Shown here in pieces: positions 9,055 through 18,834 of a DNA stretch of 64,000 nt. How positions within the stretch are numbered: position 1 is the stretch's first letter; every line of letters starts with the position of its first letter. The stretch lies in assembly GCF_023051175.1 (NCBI RefSeq), contig NZ_JALKII010000002.1, positions 558,001-622,000 on the forward strand. The letters are read 5' to 3'. The notes under the pieces were generated by a model, which was not told where the DNA came from, made no database searches, and worked only from the letters and a program-made list of their open reading frames with translations. The DNA is from Alcanivorax quisquiliarum (GTDB lineage: Bacteria > Pseudomonadota > Gammaproteobacteria > Pseudomonadales > Alcanivoracaceae). A program made the position numbers and the translations under genes.

Positions 9055-9515
9055 GCCTTGTCCTGTTCTGGTGCGCGGTTGGCGGCGGGCGGGCGTGACG
9101 TCTCTGCGGCCGGCGTGGTGCCGATATCGCCCGGCTCATTGGTGCCCGGCGTTACGGCAGGCGTGGTGCCGGGCTCTGGTTCGGGCTGTGTTTCGAGCGT
9201 AGCGGCGGGCGCGGCCGGCGGCGCCGTTTCACTGCCTTCGGCTTGTTTCTGCTCGAGCAGGTTTTCGTTCAGTGAACGGTTCATCTGCTCGACTTCCTTG
9301 CGCAGGCTGTCCGCTTTTTGCCGGAACATGTCCTGCATTTCCTGGTTGACCACTTCACGGTCAAGCTCGTTCTTCAGGTGATTGAACGCCGCCCGCGCAC
9401 GGCCCATCCAGTGGCCAATGCTGCGGGCCGCTTTCGGCAGGCGTTCGGGGCCAAGCACCACCAGCGCGATGATGAATACCAGCGCCAGTTCGGCAAAGCT
9501 GATATCAAACATCAA
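9051..9515 (-). CDS. tatB: Sec-independent protein translocase TatB
   Basis: TatB pairs with TatC to form the signal-peptide receptor. The N-terminal transmembrane helix ([21 protein letters not shown]) with the conserved Glu near residue 8 and the GPERLP hinge mark it as TatB rather than TatA. An amphipathic helix and coiled-coil ([20 protein letters not shown]) follow, then a proline/alanine/threonine-rich tail typical of TatB. At 154 residues it is within the usual range. It abuts tatA with no gap. Confidence 0.97.
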   Translation of the reverse strand: MMFDISFAELALVFIIALVVLGPERLPKAARSIGHWMGRARAAFNHLKNELDREVVNQEMQDMFRQKADSLRKEVEQMNRSLNENLLEQKQAEGSETAPPAAPAATLETQPEPEPGTTPAVTPGTNEPGDIGTTPAAETSRPPAANRAPEQDKA

Positions 9516-9764
9516 TCAGGCCTTGTCCTTGTCCTGCACCGGATTGCCGTGCTCGTCCAGCGTGGTGCTCTGTTCGCGCTGCGCGGTATTGTTACCGTCG
9601 ATCTGCTTTTTCTGCTCATCCTCGCCTTCTTTCACAGCCTGCTTGAAGCCTTTCACGGCGCCGCCAAGATCGCCGCCGATATTGCGCAGTTTCTTGGTGC
9701 CGAACAGCAGCACCACGATGGCGAGGATAATCAGCAATTGGGTGAGACTGATACCGGATAACAT
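9516..9764 (-). CDS. tatA: Sec-independent protein translocase TatA
   Basis: TatA oligomers form the translocation path of the Tat system. The 82-residue protein has the N-terminal helix ([21 protein letters not shown]), the [14 protein letters not shown] hinge and the amphipathic helix [14 protein letters not shown], followed by a short charged tail. Tat operon order tatA-tatB-tatC is standard, and the position right after hisE matches Pseudomonas. Confidence 0.98.
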   Translation of the reverse strand: MLSGISLTQLLIILAIVVLLFGTKKLRNIGGDLGGAVKGFKQAVKEGEDEQKKQIDGNNTAQREQSTTLDEHGNPVQDKDKA

Positions 9765-9808
9765 GGTTGTGCTCCTGAGCGAGAGGAAGGCGGTGGGTGC
9801 CGCCCGAA

Positions 9809-10147
9809 TCAGGTGTCCTGCGATGGCCGGGCGGCTTTTTCATCATGCCCGGACAGGCCGAAACGGCGTTCCAGTTCGGCCAGCACTGGCTCTGGCCCGA
9901 TATTGAGCTTGGCCAGCATGACCAGTGTATGAAACCAGAGGTCGGCAGTCTCGTTGATGAGCGCCTGGGGATCGCCGCCGGCCTCGGTATCCCGGGCAGC
10001 GAGAATGGCTTCCACGGCTTCCTCGCCGACCTTTTCCAGAATCTTGTTGAGCCCCTTGTGATACAGGCTGGCCACATAGGACGACGACGGCTCCGCGTCT
10101 TTGCGGGCATCGAGCACCTGATGCAGCCGGGTCAATACGTCACTCAT
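9809..10147 (-). CDS. hisE: phosphoribosyl-ATP pyrophosphatase
   Basis: HisE catalyses the second step of histidine synthesis, hydrolysing phosphoribosyl-ATP to phosphoribosyl-AMP. The MazG-like helical fold is visible with the Mg-binding motif [15 protein letters not shown] and [14 protein letters not shown]. At 112 residues it is a stand-alone HisE. In Pseudomonas hisI precedes it; here no hisI lies upstream (ubiB is next after a 250-bp gap), so the cyclohydrolase must be elsewhere. It is followed closely by tatA. Confidence 0.96.
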   Translation of the reverse strand: MSDVLTRLHQVLDARKDAEPSSSYVASLYHKGLNKILEKVGEEAVEAILAARDTEAGGDPQALINETADLWFHTLVMLAKLNIGPEPVLAELERRFGLSGHDEKAARPSQDT

Positions 10148-10322
10148 GGGCTTTTTCTACTCCTGGCGCGGGCGCCGTACATACCTGGTGGGGCCTCATT
10201 ATCTGGCAAGGGCCGCCGCGCCGACGTGGCGCTCCGTTGCGCTACGGAAGGCGCGTCAGGCTGCGGTGCGCAAGCTTATATCTGACTGCCGAGTTTAGCA
10301 GAATAATATGGCAGCGGTGTGT

Positions 10323-10367
10323 CTGTACCGTCTGTACCGGCTGCACGGTCTGCACGGTCTGCACAGA
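10323..10367 (+). repeat. 9-bp tandem repeat, 5 units
   Basis: Five consecutive units beginning CTG(T/C)AC at 10323, 10332, 10341, 10350 and 10359; units three and four are identical (CTGCACGGT). It lies in the hisE-ubiB gap just beyond the ubiB stop. Confidence 0.85.
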
Positions 10368-10395
10368 GAGCGGCAGCCTGACAGCTCGCAGCAAC

Positions 10396-12000
10396 CTAAC
10401 GGCGCACGGCCCAGAGCAGCAGCACGGCGCCGCCCACCGCAGCGGCACCGAGCCATGCGCCCGTGAGCACAAGGCTGCCGCCGAGCAAGCCCAACCCGCC
10501 GAGGCCGGCAAGCAGTTTGCGGCGGTGCCGTGCCTGCCCATCGGCCAGGCGGGCTTCCAGCTGGCGCTGTTGGTACGGCAGGTGGCGCAGGTTCTCCAGC
10601 GCGTCGCGCAGCAGATCCGGCATTTCCGGCAACTGGGCAATCCACTCCGGCCCGCGCTGCTGCAATTTACGCAGCGTGGCGGAAGGGCCGTAGGTTTCCA
10701 TCATCCAGGCTTCCAGCAGTGGCCGGCCGGTGCGCCAGATATCCAGTTGCGGGTAGATGCTGCGGCCCAGCCCTTCGATATGCACCAGCGTCTTCAGCAG
10801 CAGGATGTACTGCACTGGCGCCTCGATATGGAACGCGCGTGCGGTATCGAACAGGCGCATCACCAGCGGGGCAAATTCGAGCTTGTCCAGCGGCTGCGAT
10901 ACCAGCGGCTCGACAATTTCGCGTACCGCCCGCTCGAAGCGGTGCGGGTCGATCGGCGCCGTGCTCCAGCCGGCGCGGATCACCGCATCCACCAGCCCGG
11001 CGTAATCGGCGCGCATCACCGCCAGCACCATGCGGCCGAGCACTTGCAGATCATGCGGGCCGAGGCGGCCAGCAATGGCGCAATCAATGGCCAGATACTG
11101 GGGTGAATCCGGGCGCGCCGGGTTCACGAAAATATTGCCGGGGTGCATGTCGGCGTGGAAAAAGTTGTAGCGGAACACCTGCGCAAAGAAGATTTCGACA
11201 CCGCGCTCCGCCAGCACCTTCGGGTCGATGCCGGCGGCGCGGATGCGCTCGATGTCATTCACCGGAATGCCGTGGATGCGATCGATCACCAGCATCCTCG
11301 GCGTGGTGTACTGCATATGAATCGGTGGGATGAACAGCAGCGGGCTGAACAGGAACTGGCGCCGCATCAGCTCGCTGTTGCGCGCCTCGGCGGAAAGATC
11401 CAGCTCGGCGCGAATGATGAAGGCGTAATCCTGCACCACCTGGCGCGGGCGAAAATAGCGGGCATCGGCCCACAGTCGCTCGAGCCAGGTCGCGCCAAAC
11501 AGCATGACCGCCAGATCCCGCTCGACGATATGCCCCAGCCGGGGGCGGCGAATCTTCACCACCACCTCGGTGCCGTCGGCTAGCGCCGCGCTGTGTACCT
11601 GCGCAATCGAGGCAGAGGCCAGCGGCGTATCATCGAAGCGGCTGAACACCGCCTCGATCGGCTGGCCCAGCTCTGCTTCGATGCGGGCTCGCGCCAGCGC
11701 CACCGGGAACGGTGCCACCTGATCCTGCAGCCGCGCCAGCGCGTCCGTCCATTCCGGCGGCAGCAGATCACGTCGTGTGGCCAGCAGCTGACCGAACTTG
11801 ATGAAGATCGGGCCAAGCTGTTCCAGCGCGGCGCGCAGCCGCTCTCCTTCACTGAGGCGGCGCGGGCCGAACCAGCTGGACGGTACCAGATATTGCAGGA
11901 TGACCAGCGGCAGTCGGGCTGGGTGAGCGGGCAGCAGCGATAGCAGCCGGTAGCGGCAGATCACATGCACCACGTGCAGAATGCGAAGGGCCAGGCTCAT
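10396..12000 (-). CDS. ubiB: ubiquinone biosynthesis atypical kinase UbiB
   Basis: UbiB is a membrane-anchored ABC1/ADCK-family ATPase that supports coenzyme Q assembly. The KxGQ motif (IFIKFGQLLATRRDLLP), the alanine-rich loop (LASASIAQVHSAAL), the catalytic-loop-like segment FFHADMHPGNIF and the metal-binding AIDCAIAGRLG (DFG-like DCA) are present. Two hydrophobic C-terminal helices (LLGGSLVLTGAWLG, AAVGGAVLLLWAV) anchor it. At 534 residues it is of normal length. Its start overlaps the ubiJ stop by 4 bp. Confidence 0.97.
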   Translation of the reverse strand: MSLALRILHVVHVICRYRLLSLLPAHPARLPLVILQYLVPSSWFGPRRLSEGERLRAALEQLGPIFIKFGQLLATRRDLLPPEWTDALARLQDQVAPFPVALARARIEAELGQPIEAVFSRFDDTPLASASIAQVHSAALADGTEVVVKIRRPRLGHIVERDLAVMLFGATWLERLWADARYFRPRQVVQDYAFIIRAELDLSAEARNSELMRRQFLFSPLLFIPPIHMQYTTPRMLVIDRIHGIPVNDIERIRAAGIDPKVLAERGVEIFFAQVFRYNFFHADMHPGNIFVNPARPDSPQYLAIDCAIAGRLGPHDLQVLGRMVLAVMRADYAGLVDAVIRAGWSTAPIDPHRFERAVREIVEPLVSQPLDKLEFAPLVMRLFDTARAFHIEAPVQYILLLKTLVHIEGLGRSIYPQLDIWRTGRPLLEAWMMETYGPSATLRKLQQRGPEWIAQLPEMPDLLRDALENLRHLPYQQRQLEARLADGQARHRRKLLAGLGGLGLLGGSLVLTGAWLGAAAVGGAVLLLWAVRR

Positions 12001-12647
12001 GCGCCCGCCTCGCGCCGGCGTGCTTTCAATTGTTCAAAGCGTGCCGCCAGGCGTTCAGTGGCCATCTCCAGTTCTTCCACATCCCGGCCGAATTCGCGCA
12101 GGGCGTGGCGGCTGGGCAGCAGCCCGCTTTCCTGGCTGAGATAGTCGCCGCCCTGGCGGGCAAGGCGAGTCAGCCCCTGCCGGGCCCAGCTGAAGAATTG
12201 CCGTGCGCCGTAATCCAGTTGTTGTGCCAGTTCGTTGCCTAGTACCGGCGCCAGCAGTGCTCCCCAATCCAGCTCCAGCTCCCGGGCAATGGTGGTCAGG
12301 GCTTGCAGCAGCTCGCGGTCGCCACGAATGCTCACCGGGCCACCGATCACGCCGGGCGCGTTATGCCAGTCGAGAAACTGGGCGGCAAGCTCCAGCACGC
12401 CGCCGCTGACACTGACATCGGCCTCGGCATCGCTGCTGTGATAAAGCTCGATACCGTCCTCGATAATCAGCATGAACACGGTGCGCGGCGGGAAGCGCAA
12501 TTGCACCGCCACCAGCCGGCCGCTGTGCTCGGCCAGCGCGTGCAGGCTGGCGGGGTCGGCACGCAGGGCGGCATTGACGGCGCGCTCGACGCTGGCGAGT
12601 ACGGTGGTTTCAAGCAGGCCGGGTGGGCGCGGGGTGGGTGCCGTCAT
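11997..12647 (-). CDS. ubiJ: ubiquinone biosynthesis accessory factor UbiJ
   Basis: UbiJ is an SCP2-domain lipid-binding protein that scaffolds the soluble Ubi complex. The start at 12647 lies 2 bp after the ubiE stop and gives 216 residues; a longer frame to 12710 would run into ubiE. An SCP2-like domain spans roughly residues 15-120 (VAVQLRFPPRTVFMLIIEDG), and a long coiled-coil C-terminus (DVEELEMATERLAARFEQLKARRRE) is typical. Sandwiched between ubiE and ubiB as usual. Confidence 0.94.
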   Translation of the reverse strand: MTAPTPRPPGLLETTVLASVERAVNAALRADPASLHALAEHSGRLVAVQLRFPPRTVFMLIIEDGIELYHSSDAEADVSVSGGVLELAAQFLDWHNAPGVIGGPVSIRGDRELLQALTTIARELELDWGALLAPVLGNELAQQLDYGARQFFSWARQGLTRLARQGGDYLSQESGLLPSRHALREFGRDVEELEMATERLAARFEQLKARRREAGA

Positions 12648-12649
12648 GA

Positions 12650-13399
12650 TCAGACCTTGAAGCCGCGGTGCAGAGCGACGATGCCGCCCGTCATGTTGAA
12701 ATAGTCGCAACGGGCGAAGCCGGCGTCTTCCATCATTGATTTCAGCGTGGCCTGATCCGGGTGCATGCGGATGGATTCGGCCAGGTAGCGGTAGCTGTCG
12801 GCGTCGTTGGCCACTGCCTTGCCCAGTCGGGGCAACACGTTGAAGGAATAAAAGTCATACAGCTTCGAGAGCGGTGCATGAACCGGTTTGGAAAACTCCA
12901 GCACCAGCAGCCGGCCGCCCGGCTTGAGCACACGCAGCATCGAGCGCAGTGCTTTTTCCTTGTCGGTCACGTTGCGCAGGCCGAAGGCGATGGTGATGGT
13001 GTTGAAGGTGTTGTCCTCGAATGGCAGCGCCTCGGCATTCACCTGCGCCACGCGGGTGTTGTGCGAACAGCCGGCATCGAACAGACGATCGCGGCCCACG
13101 GCCAGCATGGCCTCGTTGATATCGGCGAGCACCACCTGCCCGGTATCGCCGACGATCTTCGAAAACTTGATCGCCAGATCGCCGGTGCCGCCGGCCAGAT
13201 CCAGCACGGTGTGGCCGGGCCGCACGCCAGCAAGCTCGATGGTAAAGCGCTTCCAGGCGCGGTGAATGCCCATCGACAGCAGATCGTTCATCAGATCGTA
13301 TTTCGGCGCCACCGAGCGGAACACGCCGGCCACGCGGCTCGCCTTTTCCTGGAGCGGCACTTGCTGATAGCCAAAATGGGTGGTGTTGTCGTCCGCCAT
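12650..13399 (-). CDS. ubiE: ubiquinone/menaquinone biosynthesis C-methyltransferase UbiE
   Basis: SAM-dependent methyltransferase acting on the quinone ring (2-methoxy-6-polyprenyl-benzoquinol). The family N-terminus [20 protein letters not shown] and [20 protein letters not shown], the SAM motif [12 protein letters not shown] and the [22 protein letters not shown] segment are all present; 249 residues matches the family. It sits 2 bp from the downstream ubiJ and 2 bp after the preceding FFLEELY-type gene, so the four genes are co-transcribed. Confidence 0.98.
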   Translation of the reverse strand: MADDNTTHFGYQQVPLQEKASRVAGVFRSVAPKYDLMNDLLSMGIHRAWKRFTIELAGVRPGHTVLDLAGGTGDLAIKFSKIVGDTGQVVLADINEAMLAVGRDRLFDAGCSHNTRVAQVNAEALPFEDNTFNTITIAFGLRNVTDKEKALRSMLRVLKPGGRLLVLEFSKPVHAPLSKLYDFYSFNVLPRLGKAVANDADSYRYLAESIRMHPDQATLKSMMEDAGFARCDYFNMTGGIVALHRGFKV

Positions 13400-13401
13400 G
13401 G

Positions 13402-14166
13402 TCAGTGCTCCGTGAAGGGTGCCAAAGGCTCGGTAAAGGGTGCGGCAAAAGGCGCTTCGCGGCCGGCCAGTAGCCGCTGCATGATGAGCTGCTCGCGCGC
13501 CGCCAGCTGGCGCAGCAGGCCATCGACGCTGCGCAGCGGGCGCATCGCACGAAAACCGTGATCGAGGAAATCATACAGGCTGCCGAGGCCGGCCGCATGG
13601 GCCGGCCGGCGCACCATGCGAAAAGTGGTCTGGATCATGCGGCTGCGCACATAACGATCAATCTGGGCGCCGATCTCGGCCACCAACGTCAGCTGGCGGG
13701 CGCGCTCGGCCTCGCGGCCCTGGCTGCGGTAGGCCGCAGCGTAAAGCTCTGCCGTCAACGGCTGATCCAGCTGCGCCTGCAAGATAGCGGCCAGGTGCTC
13801 ATCCAGCTCCTGCGTGAGCACGGCGGTTTCCAGCACCGTGGCGGAGGTGAGCATGACGCGATCAGGCAGCAGCTTCAGTGCTTTCGGGAGGGCGCGGCGG
13901 ATATTTTCCGCAACCGGCTTGAGATCACGGCCGCCATAGACGTCCGTGAACAGAAACTCCACGGCCGGGGCGGTCTCAGGCTGTTCCAGAATATCGCGAT
14001 GGCTTTGGTACAAGCGCTCGCTCTGCCAGGTTTGCAGCCGTTGCAGGCGCTGCCGGAAGCGCACATCGTCGCCATGCTGTTGCAGGGCGAAGAAACGATC
14101 CAGAGTCTGTTGTAAACGTGCACCAGCTGCCATCGCCGCCACCGTCCGGGTGTGAGGCGCGATCAT
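13402..14166 (-). CDS. FFLEELY-motif-like protein, function unknown
   Basis: An all-helical, arginine/leucine/glutamine-rich protein of up to 254 residues. The segment [15 protein letters not shown] (about residues 68-82) matches the conserved block of the FFLEELY-motif family found beside ubiE in several gammaproteobacteria; no biochemical role is known. An alternative start at 14133 (Met12) is possible, and neither has a strong ribosome site. The C-terminus is built from a four-residue repeat ([16 protein letters not shown]), encoded by 12-bp units at about 13405-13450 and looking like a slippage product added to the real end. First gene of the ubiE-ubiJ-ubiB unit. Confidence 0.75.
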   Translation of the reverse strand: MIAPHTRTVAAMAAGARLQQTLDRFFALQQHGDDVRFRQRLQRLQTWQSERLYQSHRDILEQPETAPAVEFLFTDVYGGRDLKPVAENIRRALPKALKLLPDRVMLTSATVLETAVLTQELDEHLAAILQAQLDQPLTAELYAAAYRSQGREAERARQLTLVAEIGAQIDRYVRSRMIQTTFRMVRRPAHAAGLGSLYDFLDHGFRAMRPLRSVDGLLRQLAAREQLIMQRLLAGREAPFAAPFTEPLAPFTEH

Positions 14167-14189
14167 AGCAGGCGGGGCGCGGGGGGAGT

Positions 14190-14213
14190 AGGCGCGGCCG
14201 GCTGGCCGCGCCT
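14190..14213. terminator. GC-rich hairpin between hslU and the FFLEELY gene
   Basis: Perfect 10-bp stem AGGCGCGGCC / GGCCGCGCCT with a 4-base loop, downstream of the hslU stop. There is no T-tract on either side, so intrinsic termination is uncertain. Confidence 0.35.
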
Positions 14214-14259
14214 GTTGCTGTGGTCAGGCTGATCGGTGAATAGGGTGATCGGCTAACAG

Positions 14260-14291
14260 CGTGCTCCGAGAACAGCGTGCTCAGAGAATAT
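14260..14291 (-). repeat. 16-bp direct repeat overlapping the 3-prime end of hslU
   Basis: CGTGCTCCGAGAACAG (14260-14275) and CGTGCTCAGAGAATAT (14276-14291) are adjacent copies; two further diverged units (GTGATCGG-type) precede them. The second copy contains the hslU stop codon. Confidence 0.6.
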
Positions 14292-15618
14292 AACGGCTGA
14301 GGTCTTCGTCACCAGCCAGCTCGCCCAGGTGGCGATCTACGGCGGCAGCGTCGATGATCAGAGGCTTCTCATGATACTGCGTGGCCAGATCGTCGGCATC
14401 GAAGCTGATTTCTTCGAGCAGTTTTTCCAGCACTGTGTGCAGGCGCCGAGCGCCGATGTTCTCGACCCGCTCGTTGACCTGCCAGGCCACCTCGGCAATG
14501 CGGCGAATACAATCGGGGGTGAATTCCACGTTCAGCCCTTCGGTGGCCAGCAGCGCTCGATATTGTTCCGTCAGCGAGGCGTTGGGCTCCGTCAGAATGC
14601 ATTCGAAATCCGCCACCGAGAGCGCACTCAGCTCGACCCGGATCGGCAACCGGCCTTGTAGCTCCGGGATCAGATCAGACGGCTTGCTCAGGTGAAACGC
14701 GCCGGAGGCGATGAACAGAATGTGATCCGTGCGCACCATGCCGTATTTGGTGCTCACGGTGCTGCCCTCGATCAGCGGCAGCAGATCGCGCTGCACGCCT
14801 TCGCGGCTGACATCGGTGCCGCTGGATTCGCCACGCCGTGCCACTTTGTCGATCTCGTCCAGAAAAACGATGCCGTTGTTTTCCACCAGATCGACAGCGC
14901 GCAGCTTGATCTCGTCTTCGTTCACCAGCCGGGCAGCTTCTTCGTCGCGCACCAGCCGACGCGCTTCGGCCACCTTGATCTTGCGTGATTTGCGCTTGCC
15001 GCCGCCCATGCGCGAGAACATCTGTTGCAGCTGGCTGGTCATCTCTTCCATGCCGGGCGGCGCCATGATTTCCACGCCCACCGGCTGCGCCGCCAGGTCG
15101 ATTTCAATCTCCCGATCGTCCAGCTCGCCTTCGCGCAGTTTTTTGCGAAACAGCTGGCGGGTGCTGTTATCGGTGGGGGTGTCGTTGCCGCGAGCCGGCG
15201 GCAGCAGCGCATCGAGAATGCGCTCCTCGGCGGCATCCTCGGCGCGGTGTTGCTGGCGCTTCATTTCTTTTTCGCGCAGCAGCTTGATCGCCATTTCCAT
15301 CAGGTCGCGAATGATGGATTCCACGTCGCGGCCCACATAGCCGACTTCGGTGAACTTGGTGGCCTCTACCTTGATGAAGGGAGCATCGGACAAGCGTGCC
15401 AGCCGGCGAGCGATTTCCGTTTTGCCGACCCCGGTCGGCCCGATCATCAGAATGTTTTTCGGTGCCACTTCGTTGCGCAGCTCGGGCGGCAGTTGCATGC
15501 GCCGCCAGCGGGTACGCAGCGCCAGCGCGACGGCGCGCTTGGCCGCATCCTGGCCGACGATGTGGCGGTTCAGCTCGGAAACAATTTCGCGGGGAGTCAA
15601 AGAGGGCATGTCGCTCAC
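14281..15618 (-). CDS. hslU: ATP-dependent protease ATPase subunit HslU
   Basis: AAA+ unfoldase that feeds substrates to HslV. The 445-residue sequence has the family N-terminus ([20 protein letters not shown]), Walker [16 protein letters not shown], the [14 protein letters not shown] pore segment, an inserted I-domain (about 110-235) rich in charge, Walker [11 protein letters not shown], and the C-terminal EDLSRYIL that docks into HslV. The start overlaps the hslV stop by 4 bp; Met4 is an alternative. Heat-shock control is expected from the family but no sigma-32 site was identified. Confidence 0.98.
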   Translation of the reverse strand: MSDMPSLTPREIVSELNRHIVGQDAAKRAVALALRTRWRRMQLPPELRNEVAPKNILMIGPTGVGKTEIARRLARLSDAPFIKVEATKFTEVGYVGRDVESIIRDLMEMAIKLLREKEMKRQQHRAEDAAEERILDALLPPARGNDTPTDNSTRQLFRKKLREGELDDREIEIDLAAQPVGVEIMAPPGMEEMTSQLQQMFSRMGGGKRKSRKIKVAEARRLVRDEEAARLVNEDEIKLRAVDLVENNGIVFLDEIDKVARRGESSGTDVSREGVQRDLLPLIEGSTVSTKYGMVRTDHILFIASGAFHLSKPSDLIPELQGRLPIRVELSALSVADFECILTEPNASLTEQYRALLATEGLNVEFTPDCIRRIAEVAWQVNERVENIGARRLHTVLEKLLEEISFDADDLATQYHEKPLIIDAAAVDRHLGELAGDEDLSRYIL

Positions 15619-16154
15619 CAGGATAATTCTTCAAAAGTGTGATTGAGATTGGTGTAGATGCAGATGTTACCGGCAATGGTGAGGCTCTTGCCGACGATCT
15701 CGCGGGCGGGCAGCTCGGTGTTCTCCAGCAATGCCAGCGCCGCGGATTGTGCAAAAGCGCCGCCGGAACCAATCGCAATCAGGTTGTTTTCGGGCTCGAT
15801 GACGTCACCGTTGCCGGTAATGATCAGCGAGTTGTCTTTGTCGGCCACAGCGAGCAGCGCTTCAAGCCGCCGCAGGGCACGGTCGGTGCGCCAGTCTTTG
15901 GCCAGCTCGACGGCAGCGCGCACCAGTTGCCCCTGATGCCGCTCCAGTTGTGCTTCAAAGCGCTCGAACAGCGTGAAGGCATCGGCGGTGCCACCGGCAA
16001 ACCCGGCAATCACCTGGCCGTGATACAGGCGCCGCACCTTGCGGGCGTTGCCTTTCATGATGGTATTTCCCAAGCTCACCTGCCCATCGCCGCCAATGAC
16101 GACGCTGTTGCCGCGCCGGACGGATACGATGGTGGTGCCGCGATACTGTTCCAT
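15615..16154 (-). CDS. hslV: ATP-dependent protease peptidase subunit HslV
   Basis: Proteasome-beta-type threonine peptidase of the HslVU complex. The catalytic Thr is at position 7 ([14 protein letters not shown]), so a six-residue propeptide must be removed, unlike the E. coli form in which the Thr follows the initiator Met. Other hallmarks are [44 protein letters not shown] and the Na-binding [12 protein letters not shown] loop. Length is 179 residues. The start at 16154 has an AAGGAG ribosome site. Followed by hslU in a coupled pair. Confidence 0.98.
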   Translation of the reverse strand: MEQYRGTTIVSVRRGNSVVIGGDGQVSLGNTIMKGNARKVRRLYHGQVIAGFAGGTADAFTLFERFEAQLERHQGQLVRAAVELAKDWRTDRALRRLEALLAVADKDNSLIITGNGDVIEPENNLIAIGSGGAFAQSAALALLENTELPAREIVGKSLTIAGNICIYTNLNHTFEELSW

Positions 16155-16358
16155 GGGGGCTCCTTCGCCACGGGTGTGTGGAAGGGGATATGGGGGGCCG
16201 GCAGGGGGAACTCAAGTTCTTTGGCCACTGCCGGGTGCGGCATGGCAGACGCTGGCCAGAGCTTGGCCGAAAGGTTGGTCAGCGACGCCGGTCAGGGAGC
16301 GCCGCGATCTGGCTGCGGCGCCGGCGAGCCACGCCCCCGGTGCCGCAGCACTGTCAGT

Positions 16359-16970
16359 TCAACCGGGGTCTTTGACCTGGATCGGTAATGTCTCGATGCC
16401 GGCCGTGGCCAGCTTGTCCTGGGCACGGTGCATGGCGTTGCTGTTGTCGAATGGCCCGATCATCACCCGATGCCAGGTATCGCCGGATTCCAGATTGACC
16501 GGCTGCACTCGTGCGTCGAACCCTTGCAGGATCAGCTCGGCGCGGCGGCGATCTGCATCCTGGTCGCGCCGGAAGCTGCCCGCCTGGAGCAGAAAGTGCT
16601 GCCGGGCGCGTGCCGGAGCGCTGCTCGCCGTGCGGCTGTCGCTGGGCTGGCTGGGGCGGCTTTGCTGGGCTGGTGCGTCGTCGCCTTTCGGGACGATCAC
16701 CTCCATCTGCGGCAGCACGGCGTAAAAGTCGAAGCGTGGCTCCTTGCCATCTTTGCTGTCCTTGCCTGCGCTCTCGGCGGCCGGTGCTGCTGCTTCGCTG
16801 GCGGCGGTACGAGGCTGCTGGTCGGCCATTTGCCGCTGGCCAAGGTGGAACAAAAAGGCAATGAACAGCCCGCTGACAACGCCGGTGAACAGCCACACCC
16901 AGCCGGGCACGGTGCGGCGGCTGGCGGCGGCCTTGCTGGCGCCGCGGCGGGGTGCAGGTTTGCGCGCCAT
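16359..16970 (-). CDS. SPOR-domain cell division-type protein (FtsN-like)
   Basis: A 203-residue bitopic inner-membrane protein: a basic cytoplasmic tail (about residues 1-22), one membrane helix (VWLFTGVVSGLFIAFLF), a low-complexity Ala/Ser/Pro linker and a C-terminal SPOR domain (about 125-200; FLLQAGSFRRDQDADRRRAELILQG and WHRVMIGPFDNSNAM). SPOR domains bind denuded septal glycan, and proteins of this design next to argS are annotated as FtsN-like in Pseudomonas. Whether it is the essential FtsN cannot be told from sequence. Its start is 2 bp from the argS stop, so the two are co-transcribed. Confidence 0.9.
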   Translation of the reverse strand: MARKPAPRRGASKAAASRRTVPGWVWLFTGVVSGLFIAFLFHLGQRQMADQQPRTAASEAAAPAAESAGKDSKDGKEPRFDFYAVLPQMEVIVPKGDDAPAQQSRPSQPSDSRTASSAPARARQHFLLQAGSFRRDQDADRRRAELILQGFDARVQPVNLESGDTWHRVMIGPFDNSNAMHRAQDKLATAGIETLPIQVKDPG

Positions 16971-16972
16971 GG

Positions 16973-18721
16973 CTACATTCGCTCCAGTGTCTGAATGCCG
17001 AGCAGCGCCAGGCCCTGCTTGAGGGTGCGCGCGGTCAGCCAGGCCAGTTGCAAGCGGCTATCGCGCAGTGGCTGTTCGGCGGTGAGGATCGGGCAGTGTT
17101 CGTAGAAGCTCGAAAATGCCCCGGCCAGATTGTAGAGATAGGCACACAGCACATGCGGCACGCCTTTGTCGGCCACCTGGTGCAGTGTTTCGCCGAACTG
17201 TAGCAACAGCGTTGCCAGCGCGGTTTCCTGCTCGGCTTCCAGTGTCAGCGGCGCGTCTGCGGCCAGCGCTGCCGGGTCGATCTCGGCGCGGCGGAAAATG
17301 CTGGCCACACGGGTGTAGGCATACAACAGGTAAGGCGCCGTGTTGCCATCGAAACTGAGCATCTGGTCGAAATTGAAAATGTAGTCGCTGCTACGGTGTT
17401 TGCTCAGGTCGGCATATTTCACTGCGCTGATGCCGACCACGCGGCCGATGTTGAACAGCTCCTCGGAATCCAGCTCCTGATTTTTCTCCTGCACCAGTGC
17501 CAGCGCACGGTCTTCCGCTTCGGTGAGCAGATCGACCAGCTTCACGGTGCCGCCGGTGCGGGTCTTGAACGGGCGCCCGTCCGGGCCGTTCATGGTGCCA
17601 AAACCCATGTGCGCAAGCTCGGTGTCCGGCTGCACGAAACCGGCCAGGCGTGCCACCTGGAATACCTGCTGGAAATGCAGAGCCTGCCGCTGATCGACAA
17701 AATAGAGAATGCGATCTGCGCCCAGCTCTCGAGCGCGGTAGCGCAGCGCGGCCAGATCGCTGGTGGCGTACAGGTAGCCGCCATCGGCTTTCTGCACGAT
17801 GACCGGCAGCGGCTCGCCTTCCTTGTTCTTGAATTCATCGAGGAAAACACAGCGGGCGCCATTGCTTTCCTGCAACAGCCCGGCGTCGGCCAGGGCCGAT
17901 ACTATATGTGGCAAATCCGGGTTGTAGGCGCTCTCGCCGCGCACATCTTCCGGCTGCAGACTCACACCGAGCCGCTCGTAGACCTCGAAGCAGTGGCGCA
18001 GCGATACCTGATTGAAATCGTGCCACAACTTCAGGCAATGACTGTCGCCGGATTGCAGCTGGACGACCAACGCCCGTGCGCGCTCGGCGAATTCGGCATC
18101 CTCGTCGAAACGCTGCTTGGCGGCGCGATAGAAGTTTTCCAGATCGGACAGCTCGGCGGACAGCTCGGCCTGATCTTGCTGTTCTTCAAGATAGGCCAGC
18201 AACATGCCGAACTGTGTGCCCCAGTCGCCAACATGATTCTGGCGCACTACCTTGTGGCCGAGAAACTCCAGCGTGCGCGCCACTGCGTCACCAATGATGG
18301 TCGAGCGCAAATGGCCGACGTGCATTTCCTTGGCGAGATTGGGCGAGGAATAATCCACCACTACCGTCTGGGCGCGGGCCGCGCGCGCAACGCCAAGATG
18401 CTCGTCGGCCAGCGCCGCTGAGAGGCTGGCGGTCAGAGCATCGCCCGCTTGAAAAAAATTGATAAATCCGGGCCCGGCGATCTCGGTTTTGCTGATGGTA
18501 CTATCAGCCGGCAGGGCGGCGACGATCGCCTCGGCCAGCTCGCGTGGTTTCATGCCGGCCGGCTTGGCCAGCAGCAACGCAATGTTGGTGGCGAAGTCGC
18601 CGTGGCTCTTGTCACGCGTGCGATCCAGTTGCACTGCGGGCTGCGGCTGTTCCGGCAGGGTGCCTTGGGCGCGCAATTGCGCGAGTGCGTCTTCGACACG
18701 CTGGATGATTTTCTCTTTCAT
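16973..18721 (-). CDS. argS: arginyl-tRNA synthetase
   Basis: Class I synthetase charging tRNA-Arg. The start at 18721 ([16 protein letters not shown]) gives 582 residues, the usual length, whereas the longer frame to 18877 has no support. The N-terminal Add1 domain is followed by the HIGH-type motif in [16 protein letters not shown], the family-specific [14 protein letters not shown] (replacing KMSKS) and the anticodon-binding DALR domain ending in [12 protein letters not shown]. Upstream of the SPOR protein gene and transcribed with it. Confidence 0.98.
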   Translation of the reverse strand: MKEKIIQRVEDALAQLRAQGTLPEQPQPAVQLDRTRDKSHGDFATNIALLLAKPAGMKPRELAEAIVAALPADSTISKTEIAGPGFINFFQAGDALTASLSAALADEHLGVARAARAQTVVVDYSSPNLAKEMHVGHLRSTIIGDAVARTLEFLGHKVVRQNHVGDWGTQFGMLLAYLEEQQDQAELSAELSDLENFYRAAKQRFDEDAEFAERARALVVQLQSGDSHCLKLWHDFNQVSLRHCFEVYERLGVSLQPEDVRGESAYNPDLPHIVSALADAGLLQESNGARCVFLDEFKNKEGEPLPVIVQKADGGYLYATSDLAALRYRARELGADRILYFVDQRQALHFQQVFQVARLAGFVQPDTELAHMGFGTMNGPDGRPFKTRTGGTVKLVDLLTEAEDRALALVQEKNQELDSEELFNIGRVVGISAVKYADLSKHRSSDYIFNFDQMLSFDGNTAPYLLYAYTRVASIFRRAEIDPAALAADAPLTLEAEQETALATLLLQFGETLHQVADKGVPHVLCAYLYNLAGAFSSFYEHCPILTAEQPLRDSRLQLAWLTARTLKQGLALLGIQTLERM

Positions 18722-18834
18722 ATGGCGCTTTCGTGCTGCGGGTGCGGGGTCGGGATTGTACGGTAAATGCCGGCAGCTTGCCTCTTGCCTGTCTATCAGT
18801 TCTGTCCTCGCCCCGCCCCGCCTCGTCGCAAGTC

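Noticed and set aside
17396-18421. 341-codon plus-strand frame inside argS
   Set aside because: Antisense to argS, which has its full set of motifs. Similar antisense frames inside priA (19285-20364), bioB (49548-50699) and copA (61050-62300) were also dismissed.
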